The notes under the pieces: model-generated
What the model saw: only the letters and a program-made list of their open reading frames with translations
What the model was told of the DNA's origin: nothing
The model's database searches: none
Shown here: positions 36,607 to 47,151 of the stretch, one piece after another
Layout of the letters: each line of letters starts with the position of its first letter
How positions within the stretch are numbered: the first letter of the stretch is position 1
DNA from: Pseudomaricurvus hydrocarbonicus
Lineage (GTDB): Bacteria > Pseudomonadota > Gammaproteobacteria > Pseudomonadales > Cellvibrionaceae
DNA length: 64,000 nt
Reading direction: 5' to 3'
NCBI RefSeq assembly: GCF_011602365.1
Contig: NZ_JAAONZ010000001.1
Span: 248,001 to 312,000, forward strand
Made by a program: the position numbers and the translations under genes

Positions 36607-38555
36607 CCGTTTCTGGTCTTTGCCTCACTGTCATCAAGGCTCAGGTAATCCTTGAGGCCCGGCAATGCATCCTGATCGCCGTCATCGTCAGCATCTACCC
36701 CATCACGGTCCGGCTCTTTCGCCTCGGGCTCCGCAACACCCTCTTCCGGGCTGTCTGCGGGCAAGTCCGCCTGTTTAAGCTCATCGGCCTCCGGCTCACC
36801 TGATCCCCCCAACGCCACGCCGCCCTGTTCCGAAGAGACGGGCTCCAGCGCATCCGGAGCTGCGGCTTCAGTGTCCGCCGATTCAAAGCCGGCCAGAGGG
36901 AAGCGACTGTTTTCAACGCTCTGTGCGATAAAGTTGTCAGTGCCGACACGATCACCCTCCTTGCCCTCACCGTCCGGGCTTCCATTGTCCTGGTTTCCAC
37001 TGTCCTTGTGCTCTGCATCGGCATACGCCACGTCGTACTCACCCAATCGATAAGCGTGACGTTCGACCGCACTGGCAACATCGGACATAAAGCTATTGCT
37101 CACATTGGAGAAAGGCTCACCCCCCAACAAATCCGCCTGGCCAAACTCCCCGTCATCAAAGGTCGGCAGATCTGTGAGGCTGAACGCACCGGCGCTATTA
37201 TTCAGGTCTTGCGCCGTCGGCAATTGCGGCTCGGGGCTACCATAACCATCCAGCTCGTCTCTTAGTTCCTCCAGCCCCTGCCCTTCACCCGGATAAGGTT
37301 CCTGCTCCGTCTCCGGTACCTCAAACAACTCACTGACGGGTACATCAAATTCCAGCTCCACCTGCTGATCGATCGACAACAGGCGGCTGGCGACATTGGG
37401 GAACCAGTCAAATGACTGCAAATAGTCGCTGACTCCCGGCATCTGAGATTCAACCCCCACGACATCGGCCAGTTGTCTCAAGGTCAGCAGATCGAGATTG
37501 CGGCACAGCACATACTCATCGTCATGGGTCACTGAGATCACTCGATGGCGCACCAGCGCCTCACTGACGCGAAGCCACTGCTCAGACTCAATCCCCACTT
37601 TCAACAGCTCTTCATCGGTTGCCCCCCGGCCAGTCACCTGACATTGCCGGAAAGTCCACAAAGCCAACAGCGCTGCAATCAAATCCGGATACCGCGCATT
37701 ATTATCCGCACGCACTGTTTGGAAGGTGGTTAGTGTATACACCAACACCGCTCCCGAGAGGACAATCATCCATAAGATATAAATCCACAGCAGAAACAGC
37801 GGCACCATCGCGAAGGTTCCGTAAACTGCGGTGTAAGAGGTATGGGCCACCAGCCAACCAAACAAATCTTTGAACAGCTCAAAAAAAACAGCCGTCAATA
37901 CACCACCGACCAGCGCATTCTTAAAGGGCACCTTGCAGTTGGGCACAGCAGCAAACAACAAGGTAAACGCCACCGAGGTCAGCACCCAGGGGGAAAAACT
38001 CAGCAGGGTCGGCATAATCCCGGTCGGATCATAGCCCTGACTGAAGATGCGCAGTGACAGCAGGTAGGTACTGATCGCAATGCCGACACCGAGCAACAGC
38101 GGCCCCAGGCTGAGTATTGCCCAGTACAGCAGAAAATTATTCAAGCCACGGCGTGCGTTGCCCACTCCCCAGATACGATTAAACGTACTTTCAATGTTCT
38201 TGATCATTAAATAGGCCGTCACCACCAGCATCCCGACGCCCGCCAACGTCAGACTGCGGGCCTCCTCGGTAAAGGCTTTCAGCTGGGACTCGATCTCCAG
38301 ACCGGATTCTGGCAACAGGTAGCGAAACAGAAAGTCCTGCAGTTGCGCCGCCAGACCATCAAACGCAGGAAACAGAGAAAACATGGTAAACACTACGGTC
38401 ATGGTCGGCACAACCGCGAACAGCGTCATATACGTCAGGGCTGCGGCCTGCTGCCGGCACCCCTTCTCGCGATACTCGTTCATCAAATGAGGGATGAACT
38501 GCCACAGCGCACGTCTGCTGTAGAGTAACTTGTTGCCTAGACTGTATTCACTCAT
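36603..38555 (-). CDS. YihY/BrkB-family membrane protein with acidic C-terminal extension
   Basis: A 650-residue inner-membrane protein. Residues about 1-275 are the six-helix YihY/BrkB domain (GCRQQAAALTYMTLFAVVPT; NCKVPFKNALVGGVLTAVFFELFK), once mislabelled ribonuclease BN. Residues about 280-400 form a soluble domain (WTFRQCQVTGRGATDEELLKVG), found in the longer family members. Residues about 400-650 are a disordered tail very rich in Asp, Glu, Ser, Pro and Gly. ATG 38555 is used because AAGG lies 6 nt upstream; an ATG two codons earlier has worse spacing. Function of the family is unresolved. Confidence 0.88.
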   Translation of the reverse strand: MSEYSLGNKLLYSRRALWQFIPHLMNEYREKGCRQQAAALTYMTLFAVVPTMTVVFTMFSLFPAFDGLAAQLQDFLFRYLLPESGLEIESQLKAFTEEARSLTLAGVGMLVVTAYLMIKNIESTFNRIWGVGNARRGLNNFLLYWAILSLGPLLLGVGIAISTYLLSLRIFSQGYDPTGIMPTLLSFSPWVLTSVAFTLLFAAVPNCKVPFKNALVGGVLTAVFFELFKDLFGWLVAHTSYTAVYGTFAMVPLFLLWIYILWMIVLSGAVLVYTLTTFQTVRADNNARYPDLIAALLALWTFRQCQVTGRGATDEELLKVGIESEQWLRVSEALVRHRVISVTHDDEYVLCRNLDLLTLRQLADVVGVESQMPGVSDYLQSFDWFPNVASRLLSIDQQVELEFDVPVSELFEVPETEQEPYPGEGQGLEELRDELDGYGSPEPQLPTAQDLNNSAGAFSLTDLPTFDDGEFGQADLLGGEPFSNVSNSFMSDVASAVERHAYRLGEYDVAYADAEHKDSGNQDNGSPDGEGKEGDRVGTDNFIAQSVENSRFPLAGFESADTEAAAPDALEPVSSEQGGVALGGSGEPEADELKQADLPADSPEEGVAEPEAKEPDRDGVDADDDGDQDALPGLKDYLSLDDSEAKTRNG

Positions 38556-39041
38556 AGTCATCCTTATATTTGAGTTACCGACACTGACCACGCAGAGGTT
38601 GCTTGCGAAGCCGGTGTTGCTTGATCATTACTGGCCATCCATCACCCCCTACACTGACTTTCCATCAGCCCAAAGCAGTGACGGCCAGACGCGTGACGGC
38701 CCAGGTCATCTTGCGAGGGGTATGAACCCTGCTTTCCCGCCTCCTGGCCTGGTCCTCGAACGCCCCGCCTTTCATTACCCGGCCGGGCCTCGCATTAACC
38801 AGCGGGGCCATTCGTATTAACCAGCGGAGCTCCCCATAGTAACCAGCGGGGCTCCCCATATTGACCAGCGGGCTGGCCATCAAACCGTCATGACCCCCAT
38901 TCAAACATCAGTACCCTGCTGAGTAGTGTAGACAATCGCTCTTCCCGGGCCGAATTCGTCGGGAAACCGTCGTAGAGTTCACCGACAGTAATGATTACAA
39001 TAGCTGGATTATGACAGATCAACATAAAGGAATATTGTGCA
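38556..39041. other. Gene-free stretch between YihY and arsC
   Basis: About 485 nt between divergent genes. Its main content is a 22-bp tandem array at 38794-38881. A -10-like TACAAT at 38996-39001 may serve arsC, without a good -35. No credible gene is present. Confidence 0.6.
38794..38881. repeat. 22-bp tandem repeat array, four units
   Basis: Four contiguous 22-bp units start at 38794, 38816, 38838 and 38860. All share the core ACCAGCGGGGC or a close variant (ACCAGCGGAGC, ACCAGCGGGCT), and units two and three also share GCTCCCCAT. A degenerate 20-bp copy may precede them at 38774-38793. The period is two helical turns and not a multiple of three, so it is not coding. Confidence 0.9.
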
Positions 39042-39386
39042 ATGATCACTATTTATCACAATCCGCGCTGCTCAAAATCACGCCAAACCCTCGCCCTTTT
39101 GCAGGAGCAGGGTATTGAGCCGGAGATCGTGCTCTACCTCGACACACCGCCTGATGCCGACACCCTCAAGTCCCTGCTGAGCAAGCTGGGGATCGGTGCC
39201 CGGCAACTGTTGCGCAAGGGCGAGGACGCCTACAAGGAAAACGCCCTCAGCAACCCGGAGCTGAGCGATGAACAGCTGATCGAAGCCATGACCCGGCACC
39301 CGAAGCTGATTGAGCGCCCTATTGTGATCAAAGGCGACAAGGCCGTACTCGGTCGCCCTCCTGAGAATGTGCTGGAGCTGATATAA
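39042..39386 (+). CDS. arsC: Arsenate reductase, glutaredoxin-dependent type
   Basis: A 114-residue thioredoxin-fold protein of the ArsC/YffB group. The active-site region HNPRCSKSRQTLALL has the single catalytic cysteine of glutaredoxin-linked arsenate reductases, and HPKLIERPIVIKGDKAVLGRPPE is the conserved C-terminal part with the substrate arginines. AAGG lies upstream of the ATG. wrbA starts at the base after its stop. There is no arsB or arsR, so a housekeeping rather than a resistance-operon role is likely. Confidence 0.92.
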   Translation: MITIYHNPRCSKSRQTLALLQEQGIEPEIVLYLDTPPDADTLKSLLSKLGIGARQLLRKGEDAYKENALSNPELSDEQLIEAMTRHPKLIERPIVIKGDKAVLGRPPENVLELI

Positions 39387-40004
<618 letters not shown>

Positions 40005-40005
40005 T

Positions 40006-40389
40006 ATGATGAATAACCTTATCGACAAGCAGCCCGCACGCCTGGAAGCGGCCAAACGCCTCAGCCAGATCGTCCTATCCAGCTTGATCCTGCTGTACGT
40101 CATAAGCGGCCTGCTGGAAGAGACCATTCTCTGGACACTGATCATTGTGCCCTGCCTGAGCCTGCTCATTTTTTTGCCCGGCATGTTAAAAAGTCATGCC
40201 CGCAGCTACGACTGGCTATGCTTTGTCATACTGATCCATTTTTGTGTCGGCGTCACCAACAGCATGTCGCCACACGCAACCTGGAACGATTATGTTCAGA
40301 CTGCCCTGACGGTTGTGCTGTTCATCAGCTCAATGATGGCCAGCCGCTGGCAAAAAGCCGCTGCACATTCCGAGACTGCAGGGGCCTGA
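40006..40389 (+). CDS. DUF2069 membrane protein
   Basis: A 127-residue inner-membrane protein with about four transmembrane segments (21-40, 44-62, 72-86, 99-112). The sequence matches DUF2069, a small family regularly found after wrbA in gammaproteobacteria. Function unknown. Two adjacent ATG codons begin the frame; the first, one base after wrbA, is used. Confidence 0.85.
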   Translation: MMNNLIDKQPARLEAAKRLSQIVLSSLILLYVISGLLEETILWTLIIVPCLSLLIFLPGMLKSHARSYDWLCFVILIHFCVGVTNSMSPHATWNDYVQTALTVVLFISSMMASRWQKAAAHSETAGA

Positions 40390-40563
40390 TGTCGCCTCAC
40401 GTCGATCGCCGGGCTTGCGGCTGCAGTCATTGACACGACTATTTGGCAACAAGCCCTTATTAAGCAACCGCCGCGGGCATCACAGCAACGGCATCCATGG
40501 TCGTCGTATACTGTCGCAACACCTAACCATCACTAGAGATACATTTCGCAAGGATTTCGCTAT

Positions 40564-42414
40564 ATGAGTGCCAGCAAGCCCGGCTTGATAAGAAGAACTT
40601 TCTCATGGATCTGGAATCTGGTGACGTTCATTCGCACCAGCCTCGCCAATATCCTGTTTCTGGTCCTGGTACTGGTGATTGTGGTCGTTTTGCTGCCCAA
40701 AGAAGTAAAGCAAATGCCTCAGCAAACCGCGCTGAGAATCGCGCCCAGCGGCTTCCTGGTCGACCAGTACAGTTATGTCGACCCCATCACGCAGTTATTG
40801 GAACAGAGTCGCCAGCAGCATGCGGAAACCCTGGTCCGCGATGTCATCAAAGCCATCGATGCCGGAGCAACGGATACGCGAATCACATCACTGGTCATGG
40901 ACTTAAATTATCTGCTCGGTGGGGGCATCAGCAAACTGGAAGAAATCGGGGCCGCCCTGCAACGCTTCAAGGACAGCGGTAAACCCATCTACGCACTGAG
41001 CGATAACTTTTCCCACGAACAATACTTTCTCGCCAGTTACGCCGACGAAATCATGATGCACCCCATGGGCGGTGTCGTGCTTACCGGCTTTAGCAGCTAT
41101 AGAAATTACTTTAAAAGCGCTCTCGATAAACTTGAGCTCAATATGCACGTCTTTCGGGTAGGGGAATACAAAGATGCCGTTGAGCCCTACCTGCGCGACA
41201 GCATGTCCGAGGCCTCCCGCGAGCACAACAGCCAATGGCTGAACGAGCTGTGGTCGACCTACACCTCAGATGTCGAACAGCACCGCCAGCTGACCAACGG
41301 TGGCATCAATGATTACATCAACCGCATGGATCAGCATTTTGCGGCCAATAACGGTGATCCTGCTGAAACCGCCCTGGCCCTGCAGCTGGTCGACCAGCTG
41401 GCCAGTCACGACCAGCAAAACCAGTACCTGATCAGCAAGGTCGGCAAGGACCATGACACGGGTGAATACCGAGCCATGGATTATGAAGATTACCTGCCCT
41501 TCCTATCGGATCCTGCGCCCCACAATAATGCCAAGATCGGTCTTTTAATTGCCAAAGGAGTGATTCTGGACGGTGAGCAACCGGAAGGCAGTATTGGTGG
41601 CGATACCCTGTCAAAAATGATCCGCGAGGCCCGCGAAGACAAAAACATTAAGGCCCTGGTGATGCGTGTAGACAGTGGCGGAGGCAGCGCCTTTGCTTCC
41701 GAAGTGATTCGCCAGGAACTGGAAATCACCCGCCAGCAAGGCATCCCCATTCTGGTTTCCATGGGCAGTGTGGCAGCGTCCGGGGGCTACTGGATTGCCA
41801 TGGGTGCGGATGAAGTCTGGGCCACCCCGACCACCATCACCGGCTCCATTGGTGTGTTCAGTGCCTTCCCAACCGTCGAGCGCAGCCTCGCCAAAATTGG
41901 TATTTCCACCGATGGCGTCGGCACCACTGATCTGGCCGGCTCCCTGCGCATCGACCGCCCCATGACACCACTGGCGAAAACTGTCCTGCAGCAAAGTGTG
42001 GATAACATCTATCAGCAGTTTTTAAACCTTGTGGCCCAGAACCGGCAAACCACCAGTGCTCAAGTGAACGCCATCGGACAGGGACGCGTCTGGACCGGAC
42101 GTGCCGCAAAAGATTTGGGACTGGTTGACGAACTGGGGACACTGCAAGATGTGATCGCAGCGGCGGCAGCCAAAGCCGACCTCAGCGATTACGAGGTGTT
42201 TGAAATTAAGAAAACACTGACGCCCGGCGAACAATTTGCCAAGCAGCTGATGGGCGAGCTCGCCCGCGTGACGCCGCACGTCAATTTCCGCCACTCCGCA
42301 CTGGCAGGGGTATTAGCCTCAGCCGAACAGCAACTCGAACCCCTGGTTGAACTGCTCAACAGCGGCGATCCACGTTCAGTCTACGCGCACTGCCTGAGTT
42401 GTGTGGCCCCCTAA
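40564..42414 (+). CDS. sppA: Signal peptide peptidase SppA, 67K type
   Basis: A 616-residue inner-membrane serine peptidase that degrades cleaved signal peptides. One N-terminal membrane helix (about 27-45) anchors two tandem ClpP-like domains. The general-base lysine is K203 in RVGEYKDAVEPY, contributed by the first domain, and the nucleophile is S406 in SVAASGGYW of the second, so the dyad spans domains as in E. coli SppA. AAGGA precedes the ATG. It is convergent with hda. Confidence 0.97.
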   Translation: MSASKPGLIRRTFSWIWNLVTFIRTSLANILFLVLVLVIVVVLLPKEVKQMPQQTALRIAPSGFLVDQYSYVDPITQLLEQSRQQHAETLVRDVIKAIDAGATDTRITSLVMDLNYLLGGGISKLEEIGAALQRFKDSGKPIYALSDNFSHEQYFLASYADEIMMHPMGGVVLTGFSSYRNYFKSALDKLELNMHVFRVGEYKDAVEPYLRDSMSEASREHNSQWLNELWSTYTSDVEQHRQLTNGGINDYINRMDQHFAANNGDPAETALALQLVDQLASHDQQNQYLISKVGKDHDTGEYRAMDYEDYLPFLSDPAPHNNAKIGLLIAKGVILDGEQPEGSIGGDTLSKMIREAREDKNIKALVMRVDSGGGSAFASEVIRQELEITRQQGIPILVSMGSVAASGGYWIAMGADEVWATPTTITGSIGVFSAFPTVERSLAKIGISTDGVGTTDLAGSLRIDRPMTPLAKTVLQQSVDNIYQQFLNLVAQNRQTTSAQVNAIGQGRVWTGRAAKDLGLVDELGTLQDVIAAAAAKADLSDYEVFEIKKTLTPGEQFAKQLMGELARVTPHVNFRHSALAGVLASAEQQLEPLVELLNSGDPRSVYAHCLSCVAP

Positions 42415-42420
42415 ATACTC

Positions 42421-42445
42421 AGGGCTGTTGATACCCGACAGCCCT
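42421..42445. terminator. Bidirectional hairpin between sppA and hda
   Basis: AGGGCTGT (42421-42428) pairs with ACAGCCCT (42438-42445) across a 9-nt loop between two convergent genes. The T-tract is short (TTAAAA) on the plus strand, so efficiency is uncertain. Confidence 0.55.
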
Positions 42446-43173
42446 TAAAACCCCAGGGTTTGCTTCACAAAAGGAATTGTCAAGCGACGCTGCTCGGCCA
42501 GGGACGCCTCATCCAGGCGCTGAAGGGTTTTGAAGAGTTCGTGAGTCGTTCGCGGGGCTCGGTGCATAATGAATTGCGCCACTTCGTCGGTCAGCTCCAG
42601 ACCGCGGGCCCTGGCCCGCATTTGTAAGGCTTTGCGCTTGGACTCATCGTTAAGCGGCTGCACCTGAAATGCCAGCCCCCAGTTCAGTCGCGACTGCAAG
42701 TCCGGCAACTTCACCGGCAATTCCCGAGGCCCACAAACTGCTGCCATCACCACCCGTCGACCAGTATCGCGCATGGCATTGAAAAAAGAAAACAGGGCAC
42801 GCTCCCAAGCCGGCCTGCCGACCACCCACTGCAAACCGTCCAGGCACACCAAGTCCAGACTCTCCAACCCATCCAGTAACTCCGAGGGGTCAACATTCAC
42901 CAACTCTTCCAAAGGAAGATATTGCGCCAGCTTGCCCTGCTCACCGGCAAAGTGGCAAGCCGCCTGCAACAGATGGCTGACCCCTACACTGGGAGCGCCC
43001 GACAAGAAGATGAACTGTTCACCAAAAGGCTGCAGCTGATGCTGCAATGCCATGACGACTTGCTGATTCGACTGGCCCGCCGCCGCGTAAAAATTGCCGA
43101 ACGTGGCATCATCCCTAAGCTGAACACCTAAAGAGAGCTGGCGAGGAAATGTGTGAGAGGAGGGTTGACTCAT
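42445..43173 (-). CDS. hda: DnaA regulatory inactivator Hda
   Basis: A 242-residue AAA+ protein related to DnaA domain III, without its DNA-binding domain. The N-terminus RQLSLGVQLRDDATFGNFY contains the clamp-binding QLSLGV, followed by a degenerate Walker A (SGAPSVGVSHLLQAA). With the DNA-loaded beta clamp it stimulates hydrolysis of ATP-DnaA to limit initiation. The Walker A Lys/Thr positions are changed (VGVSH instead of the canonical GKT/S), a feature to check for nucleotide binding. It follows the DUF2066 gene on the same strand. Confidence 0.95.
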   Translation of the reverse strand: MSQPSSHTFPRQLSLGVQLRDDATFGNFYAAAGQSNQQVVMALQHQLQPFGEQFIFLSGAPSVGVSHLLQAACHFAGEQGKLAQYLPLEELVNVDPSELLDGLESLDLVCLDGLQWVVGRPAWERALFSFFNAMRDTGRRVVMAAVCGPRELPVKLPDLQSRLNWGLAFQVQPLNDESKRKALQMRARARGLELTDEVAQFIMHRAPRTTHELFKTLQRLDEASLAEQRRLTIPFVKQTLGF

Positions 43174-43427
43174 GGGATAACTGTATACTTGTCCGGCCCC
43201 AGAGGCCGCTACCGCAGATAATTAGAGGCCTAGTCTAACAGAAGCCACAGAAATTCTGTTAATAACCCCGCCTTTGCACCGTAACTAATGTCATTTTAAC
43301 AGCGCTAACCATTAGCTGGGGCCCAAATTTGCCGATCGCCCCCTCTGGCCTACAGGTTTCGAGCGCTCCGCGATAAGAAGGTCTGCAGGGGGCCTGGCCG
43401 TTCAAGCCAAGCCATACCATCTGACGA

Positions 43428-44555
43428 CTAGGGCCAGCGATAACGCAATGGATTCGCCAAACTGCCCTGCGGCTCCAGCGAGGCAGGCAGACTGACCGTA
43501 TCACGCCCTGTCTTGGGTGCGACAGTCACCAAACGGTTATCCAGCTCCAGTGCGTTGGCCAATAAAGCCACATCACCATCCATTTTCAGCATCAACTGCA
43601 GCTTGGCGCCATCCACCGCCAACAAATCCAGCTGCCGCACCATGTCCAAGTCCGTCAAATAGGAGAGGGTTTTCACGTATTCCGAAAAATCCTGAATCTG
43701 GTCAATTTCCATCACCACGGTACCAGCCCGGGCACCATTGGTATTGATGCTGTAGATGTCCGCCAAATAATCGCTGGTGGCATCCAGCGCGTCAGTGAGC
43801 AATGCCGCCTCCTCAGCCCTCTCACGATCAAATACCTGCTGCTTTTGTTTGTGGAACAGCGTCCAGGCGGACAGCCACTGACCGGATGAGGCCTGACTGT
43901 ATCGCCCCACCAACACCGCATCGGCCTTATACCGCTCAGAAGCCTGCATGATCGCGTCAGTGTTCAGCGCCCACAGATCATCGGGCTTGATGGACACCTG
44001 ATCTTCCAGATCCAGCAGCGGGGTCACCACCGGCAAGCCACGACGGCGGGCAGCCTCTTTCACCGCGCCGCTCAGCTCCCCCTCGTCCTGCAAAGAAACC
44101 AGACGGCGCCCCTGGTTAAAATCATCCTTCACCACCCACACCAAGACCGAGGGCCGGTTAGCAGGCCACAACGGCAATTGCGCCTGACGCAGCAGCCCCT
44201 CTACCCCGGCCCGGGAGAAATTCAGCACAATCGTGGTAGCAGGGACCTGCTGCCCATCACGCTCCACGGTGGTCGAACCAGACTCGTACCGATAAGCTTC
44301 CATATACCCTTCCGGGCTGGACAACGCCTGTTTCACCTGATCCGATTGCAGTACGGCGGGCTGACCTGAAACCCGCACCAAAACGGTCGACAGCGCCTCC
44401 GACATGGCGCGAAGACGTTCACTGCTCCCCTGCCCCACAACCAGCTCGCGCTGCTGATACAAATTGGCGACGGTTTCCGCTGACGCCACCGCTGGCACCA
44501 ACACTACCCACACGAGCGTCAATACACTCAAGATCAACCCACTCAATCGCTGCAA
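43428..44555 (-). CDS. DUF2066 domain protein
   Basis: A 375-residue exported protein with a signal peptide (about 1-26, ending ASA) and the DUF2066 domain (NLYQQRELVVGQGSSERLRAMSEALSTVLVRVSGQ onward). The family is regularly found between purM and hda in pseudomonads. Function unknown. It is divergent from purM and precedes hda by about 250 nt. Confidence 0.88.
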   Translation of the reverse strand: MQRLSGLILSVLTLVWVVLVPAVASAETVANLYQQRELVVGQGSSERLRAMSEALSTVLVRVSGQPAVLQSDQVKQALSSPEGYMEAYRYESGSTTVERDGQQVPATTIVLNFSRAGVEGLLRQAQLPLWPANRPSVLVWVVKDDFNQGRRLVSLQDEGELSGAVKEAARRRGLPVVTPLLDLEDQVSIKPDDLWALNTDAIMQASERYKADAVLVGRYSQASSGQWLSAWTLFHKQKQQVFDRERAEEAALLTDALDATSDYLADIYSINTNGARAGTVVMEIDQIQDFSEYVKTLSYLTDLDMVRQLDLLAVDGAKLQLMLKMDGDVALLANALELDNRLVTVAPKTGRDTVSLPASLEPQGSLANPLRYRWP

Positions 44556-45152
44556 ACCCAGACACTCCTTAACTCATCGCCAAAAATCGGCCCCCAGGGT
44601 ACTTTCCTTCCCCGGGGATACCCTGCTGAATGATGGTCGCGCCAGAACCAAACCGCGTCGCCAACATCCGGAAAACTGTGCCACCCTGAACAGCCCCATA
44701 CCACCCCGAATACCAGGGACGCGGCCAACAAACGGAGAATACGCCTTATAAACTAGTGGAGTCGGGGTAGAACTGACAGTATAAAGTCCAAAATCAGGCG
44801 CCATTATGCCCTTGCGATGAACTTGCGACCAGAACCCTGAAGGAGAGAATGGCGAAAATGCGGCTTGGTACCCGAGCCAGACGTTTATTTCCTCACACCG
44901 CCATCCCTCCAGTGGCAGCTAAACTTTTTCATGATTAGCGGCTAAAAACGTTGCAAACCGGTGCTTTTCCTGACGATTATCCAACTGGCCCCGCAAACCG
45001 CGCCGGCAAACGGCCCCTCGAGCTCGATTTTGGGCTGTTGACTTACTTTTGGGCTAACAGCGCCAGTCATAAACTGCTAGAATACGCGCCCTTTACGATC
45101 CACCTTTTCTAAATCTGACGATTCACTAAATTACCGACGAGCCCTGCCTTCC
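44556..45152. other. Gene-free stretch between DUF2066 gene and purM
   Basis: About 600 nt between divergent genes. Near its right end lies an extended -10 (45075-45083) for purM. I found no gene, no convincing PurR box and no riboswitch in the rest. Confidence 0.6.
45075..45083 (+). promoter_or_regulatory. Extended -10 promoter element for purM
   Basis: TGCTAGAAT matches the extended -10 TGnTAtAAT with one change, about 70 nt upstream of the purM ATG. A -35 is weak. Confidence 0.55.
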
Positions 45153-46202
45153 ATGAGCGATAAACAGACCCCTTCCTTGAGTTATAAAGACGCTGGCGTA
45201 GATATTGATGCTGGCAACGCCTTGGTTGAGCGCATCAAAGGGGTCGCCAAGCGAACCCGTCGCCCGGGAGTCATGGCGGGTTTAGGCGGATTTGGCGCCC
45301 TTTTTGAACTGCCCACAGGCTATAAAGAGCCGGTCCTGGTGTCCGGCACAGACGGTGTCGGCACCAAACTGCGTCTGGCGATGGACCTAAACCTGCATGA
45401 CACCATCGGCATTGACCTGGTCGCCATGTGCGTCAACGACCTGGTCGTTGCTGGCGCTGAGCCGCTGTTTTTCCTCGACTATTACGCCACCGGCAAGCTG
45501 AATGTGGACGTGGCCGCCGACGTCGTTTCCGGCATCGGTGATGGCTGCGAACAGGCTGGCTGCGCCCTGGTAGGGGGAGAAACGGCCGAAATGCCAGGCA
45601 TGTACGATGGCGACGACTACGACCTGGCCGGTTTCTGTGTCGGCATCGCGGAAAAATCCGAACTGATTGACGGCAGCAAAGTGGCTGAAGGGGATGTTCT
45701 CATCGGCCTGGCCTCCAGCGGCCCTCACTCCAACGGCTATTCTCTGGTGCGTAAAATCATTGAAGTCAGCGGGGCAAACCTTGACGACAGCGTCGGTGGC
45801 AAGCCCCTCGGCAAGGCACTGCTTGAACCCACCCGCATTTACGTCAAGTCCCTGTTGCGCCTGATCAAAGAGTCTCAAGTCAACGCCATGTCCCACATCA
45901 CCGGCGGCGGCCTGCAGGAAAACATCCCGCGCGTACTGCCTGACGACTGCAAGGCAATCATCAACACCAAAGCCTGGACCTTCCCGCCAGTCTTCCAGTG
46001 GCTGCAGGAAAAAGGCAATGTAGAAGCGTATGAAATGTACCGCACCTTCAACTGTGGCGTCGGCATGATCATCGCCGTGCCCGCCAGCGAACAGGACAAC
46101 GCCCTGGCCATTCTGAAAGATGCCGGTGAAGACGCCTTTGTGGTCGGATCCATCGCCAAAACCCAGGGCGACGAAGAGCGCGTCGAGCTGCTCGACCTGT
46201 AA
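45153..46202 (+). CDS. purM: Phosphoribosylformylglycinamidine cyclo-ligase
   Basis: A 349-residue AIR synthetase catalysing the ATP-dependent ring closure of FGAM to aminoimidazole ribotide in purine synthesis. The start [20 protein letters not shown], the [10 protein letters not shown] and [12 protein letters not shown] segments and the [13 protein letters not shown] motif are all typical. purN follows 198 nt downstream on the same strand, a common pairing. A small GC-rich hairpin (46301-46316) lies in that gap. Confidence 0.98.
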   Translation: MSDKQTPSLSYKDAGVDIDAGNALVERIKGVAKRTRRPGVMAGLGGFGALFELPTGYKEPVLVSGTDGVGTKLRLAMDLNLHDTIGIDLVAMCVNDLVVAGAEPLFFLDYYATGKLNVDVAADVVSGIGDGCEQAGCALVGGETAEMPGMYDGDDYDLAGFCVGIAEKSELIDGSKVAEGDVLIGLASSGPHSNGYSLVRKIIEVSGANLDDSVGGKPLGKALLEPTRIYVKSLLRLIKESQVNAMSHITGGGLQENIPRVLPDDCKAIINTKAWTFPPVFQWLQEKGNVEAYEMYRTFNCGVGMIIAVPASEQDNALAILKDAGEDAFVVGSIAKTQGDEERVELLDL

Positions 46203-46400
46203 CAGAAGAGCTACTGGATCTGTAAAAAGAGTCGCCAGACCTGCAACAACGAGTGACTGGAGCCCTAAAAACCTGCGGGCCCGCCTTGTGAGCAAAAAGC
46301 GCCCGGGCTTCCGGGCTCAACGGGGTGGTGTCAACAGCCACCCCTGGCGATTCAGCATTTCACCCGCATAATACGAACGCAACGGACTCATATCACCGTC

Positions 46401-47048
46401 ATGACCAATATTGTTGTCCTTATCTCTGGCAGCGGCACCAACTTGCAAGCGCTCATCGACGCTCAGGAAAAGGGTGTACTCCACGCCAACATCGCTGCCG
46501 TCATCAGCAACCGGCCCGGTGCCTTTGGCCTGGAGCGCGCCCGTCTGGCGGGGATCCCAACCGAAGTCATCGACCACACCGGATTTGAATCCCGAGAACA
46601 TTTCGACCAGGCCCTGCAAGAGCGCATTGATGCCTACCAGCCAACTCTGGTGGTGCTCGCGGGCTTTATGCGCATCCTCACCGAAGGCTTTACCCGGCAC
46701 TTTCTCGGCCGCATGTTGAACATTCACCCGTCTTTGCTGCCGAAGTACCAAGGCCTTCACACGCATCAGCGCGCCATAGAGGCCGGTGATAGCGAGCACG
46801 GCGTCACCGTACACTTTGTCACCCCGGAGTTGGATGGCGGTCCCAATGCCATTCAGGCTATTGTGCCCATTCTCCCGGACGACACCGCGGACAGCCTGGC
46901 TCGCCGGGTCCAGGCCCAGGAGCACATCATCTATCCGTTGGCCGTGTCCTGGTTTGCGGAAGGCCGTCTGCGCATGGATAATGACACATGCGTACTCGAC
47001 GGAAAGGTCCTCCCGGGCAGCGGCTACCTGCTGGACACCCGACCCTAG
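46401..47048 (+). CDS. purN: Phosphoribosylglycinamide formyltransferase
   Basis: A 215-residue enzyme transferring a formyl group from 10-formyl-tetrahydrofolate to GAR. The start IVVLISGSGTNLQALIDA, the active-site INIHPSLLPKYQGLHTHQRAIEAGD region (catalytic Asn/His) and the VTPELDGGPNAIQA segment with the late aspartate are intact. No strong ribosome binding site precedes the ATG. It follows purM and precedes the DUF3108 gene. Confidence 0.97.
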   Translation: MTNIVVLISGSGTNLQALIDAQEKGVLHANIAAVISNRPGAFGLERARLAGIPTEVIDHTGFESREHFDQALQERIDAYQPTLVVLAGFMRILTEGFTRHFLGRMLNIHPSLLPKYQGLHTHQRAIEAGDSEHGVTVHFVTPELDGGPNAIQAIVPILPDDTADSLARRVQAQEHIIYPLAVSWFAEGRLRMDNDTCVLDGKVLPGSGYLLDTRP

Positions 47049-47151
47049 ACAATAGCCGCTCAGCAGGACCTGGCTTACTTAACAGCCCGATCGATCAGTC
47101 GCCTGGTTAATCGCCGCGCCAAAGTAAGACTCAACTCACTGCGCGCTCAGA

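Noticed and set aside
38794-38881. 22-bp array as a CRISPR
   Set aside because: Units are contiguous with no spacers, and no cas genes are present.
44930-44980. PurR box upstream of purM
   Set aside because: The stretch near AACGTTGCAAACC only loosely resembles the E. coli PurR site, and relatives of this organism generally lack PurR.
45387-46295. 302-codon frame antisense to purM
   Set aside because: Covers an intact purM with all motifs; no family features of its own.
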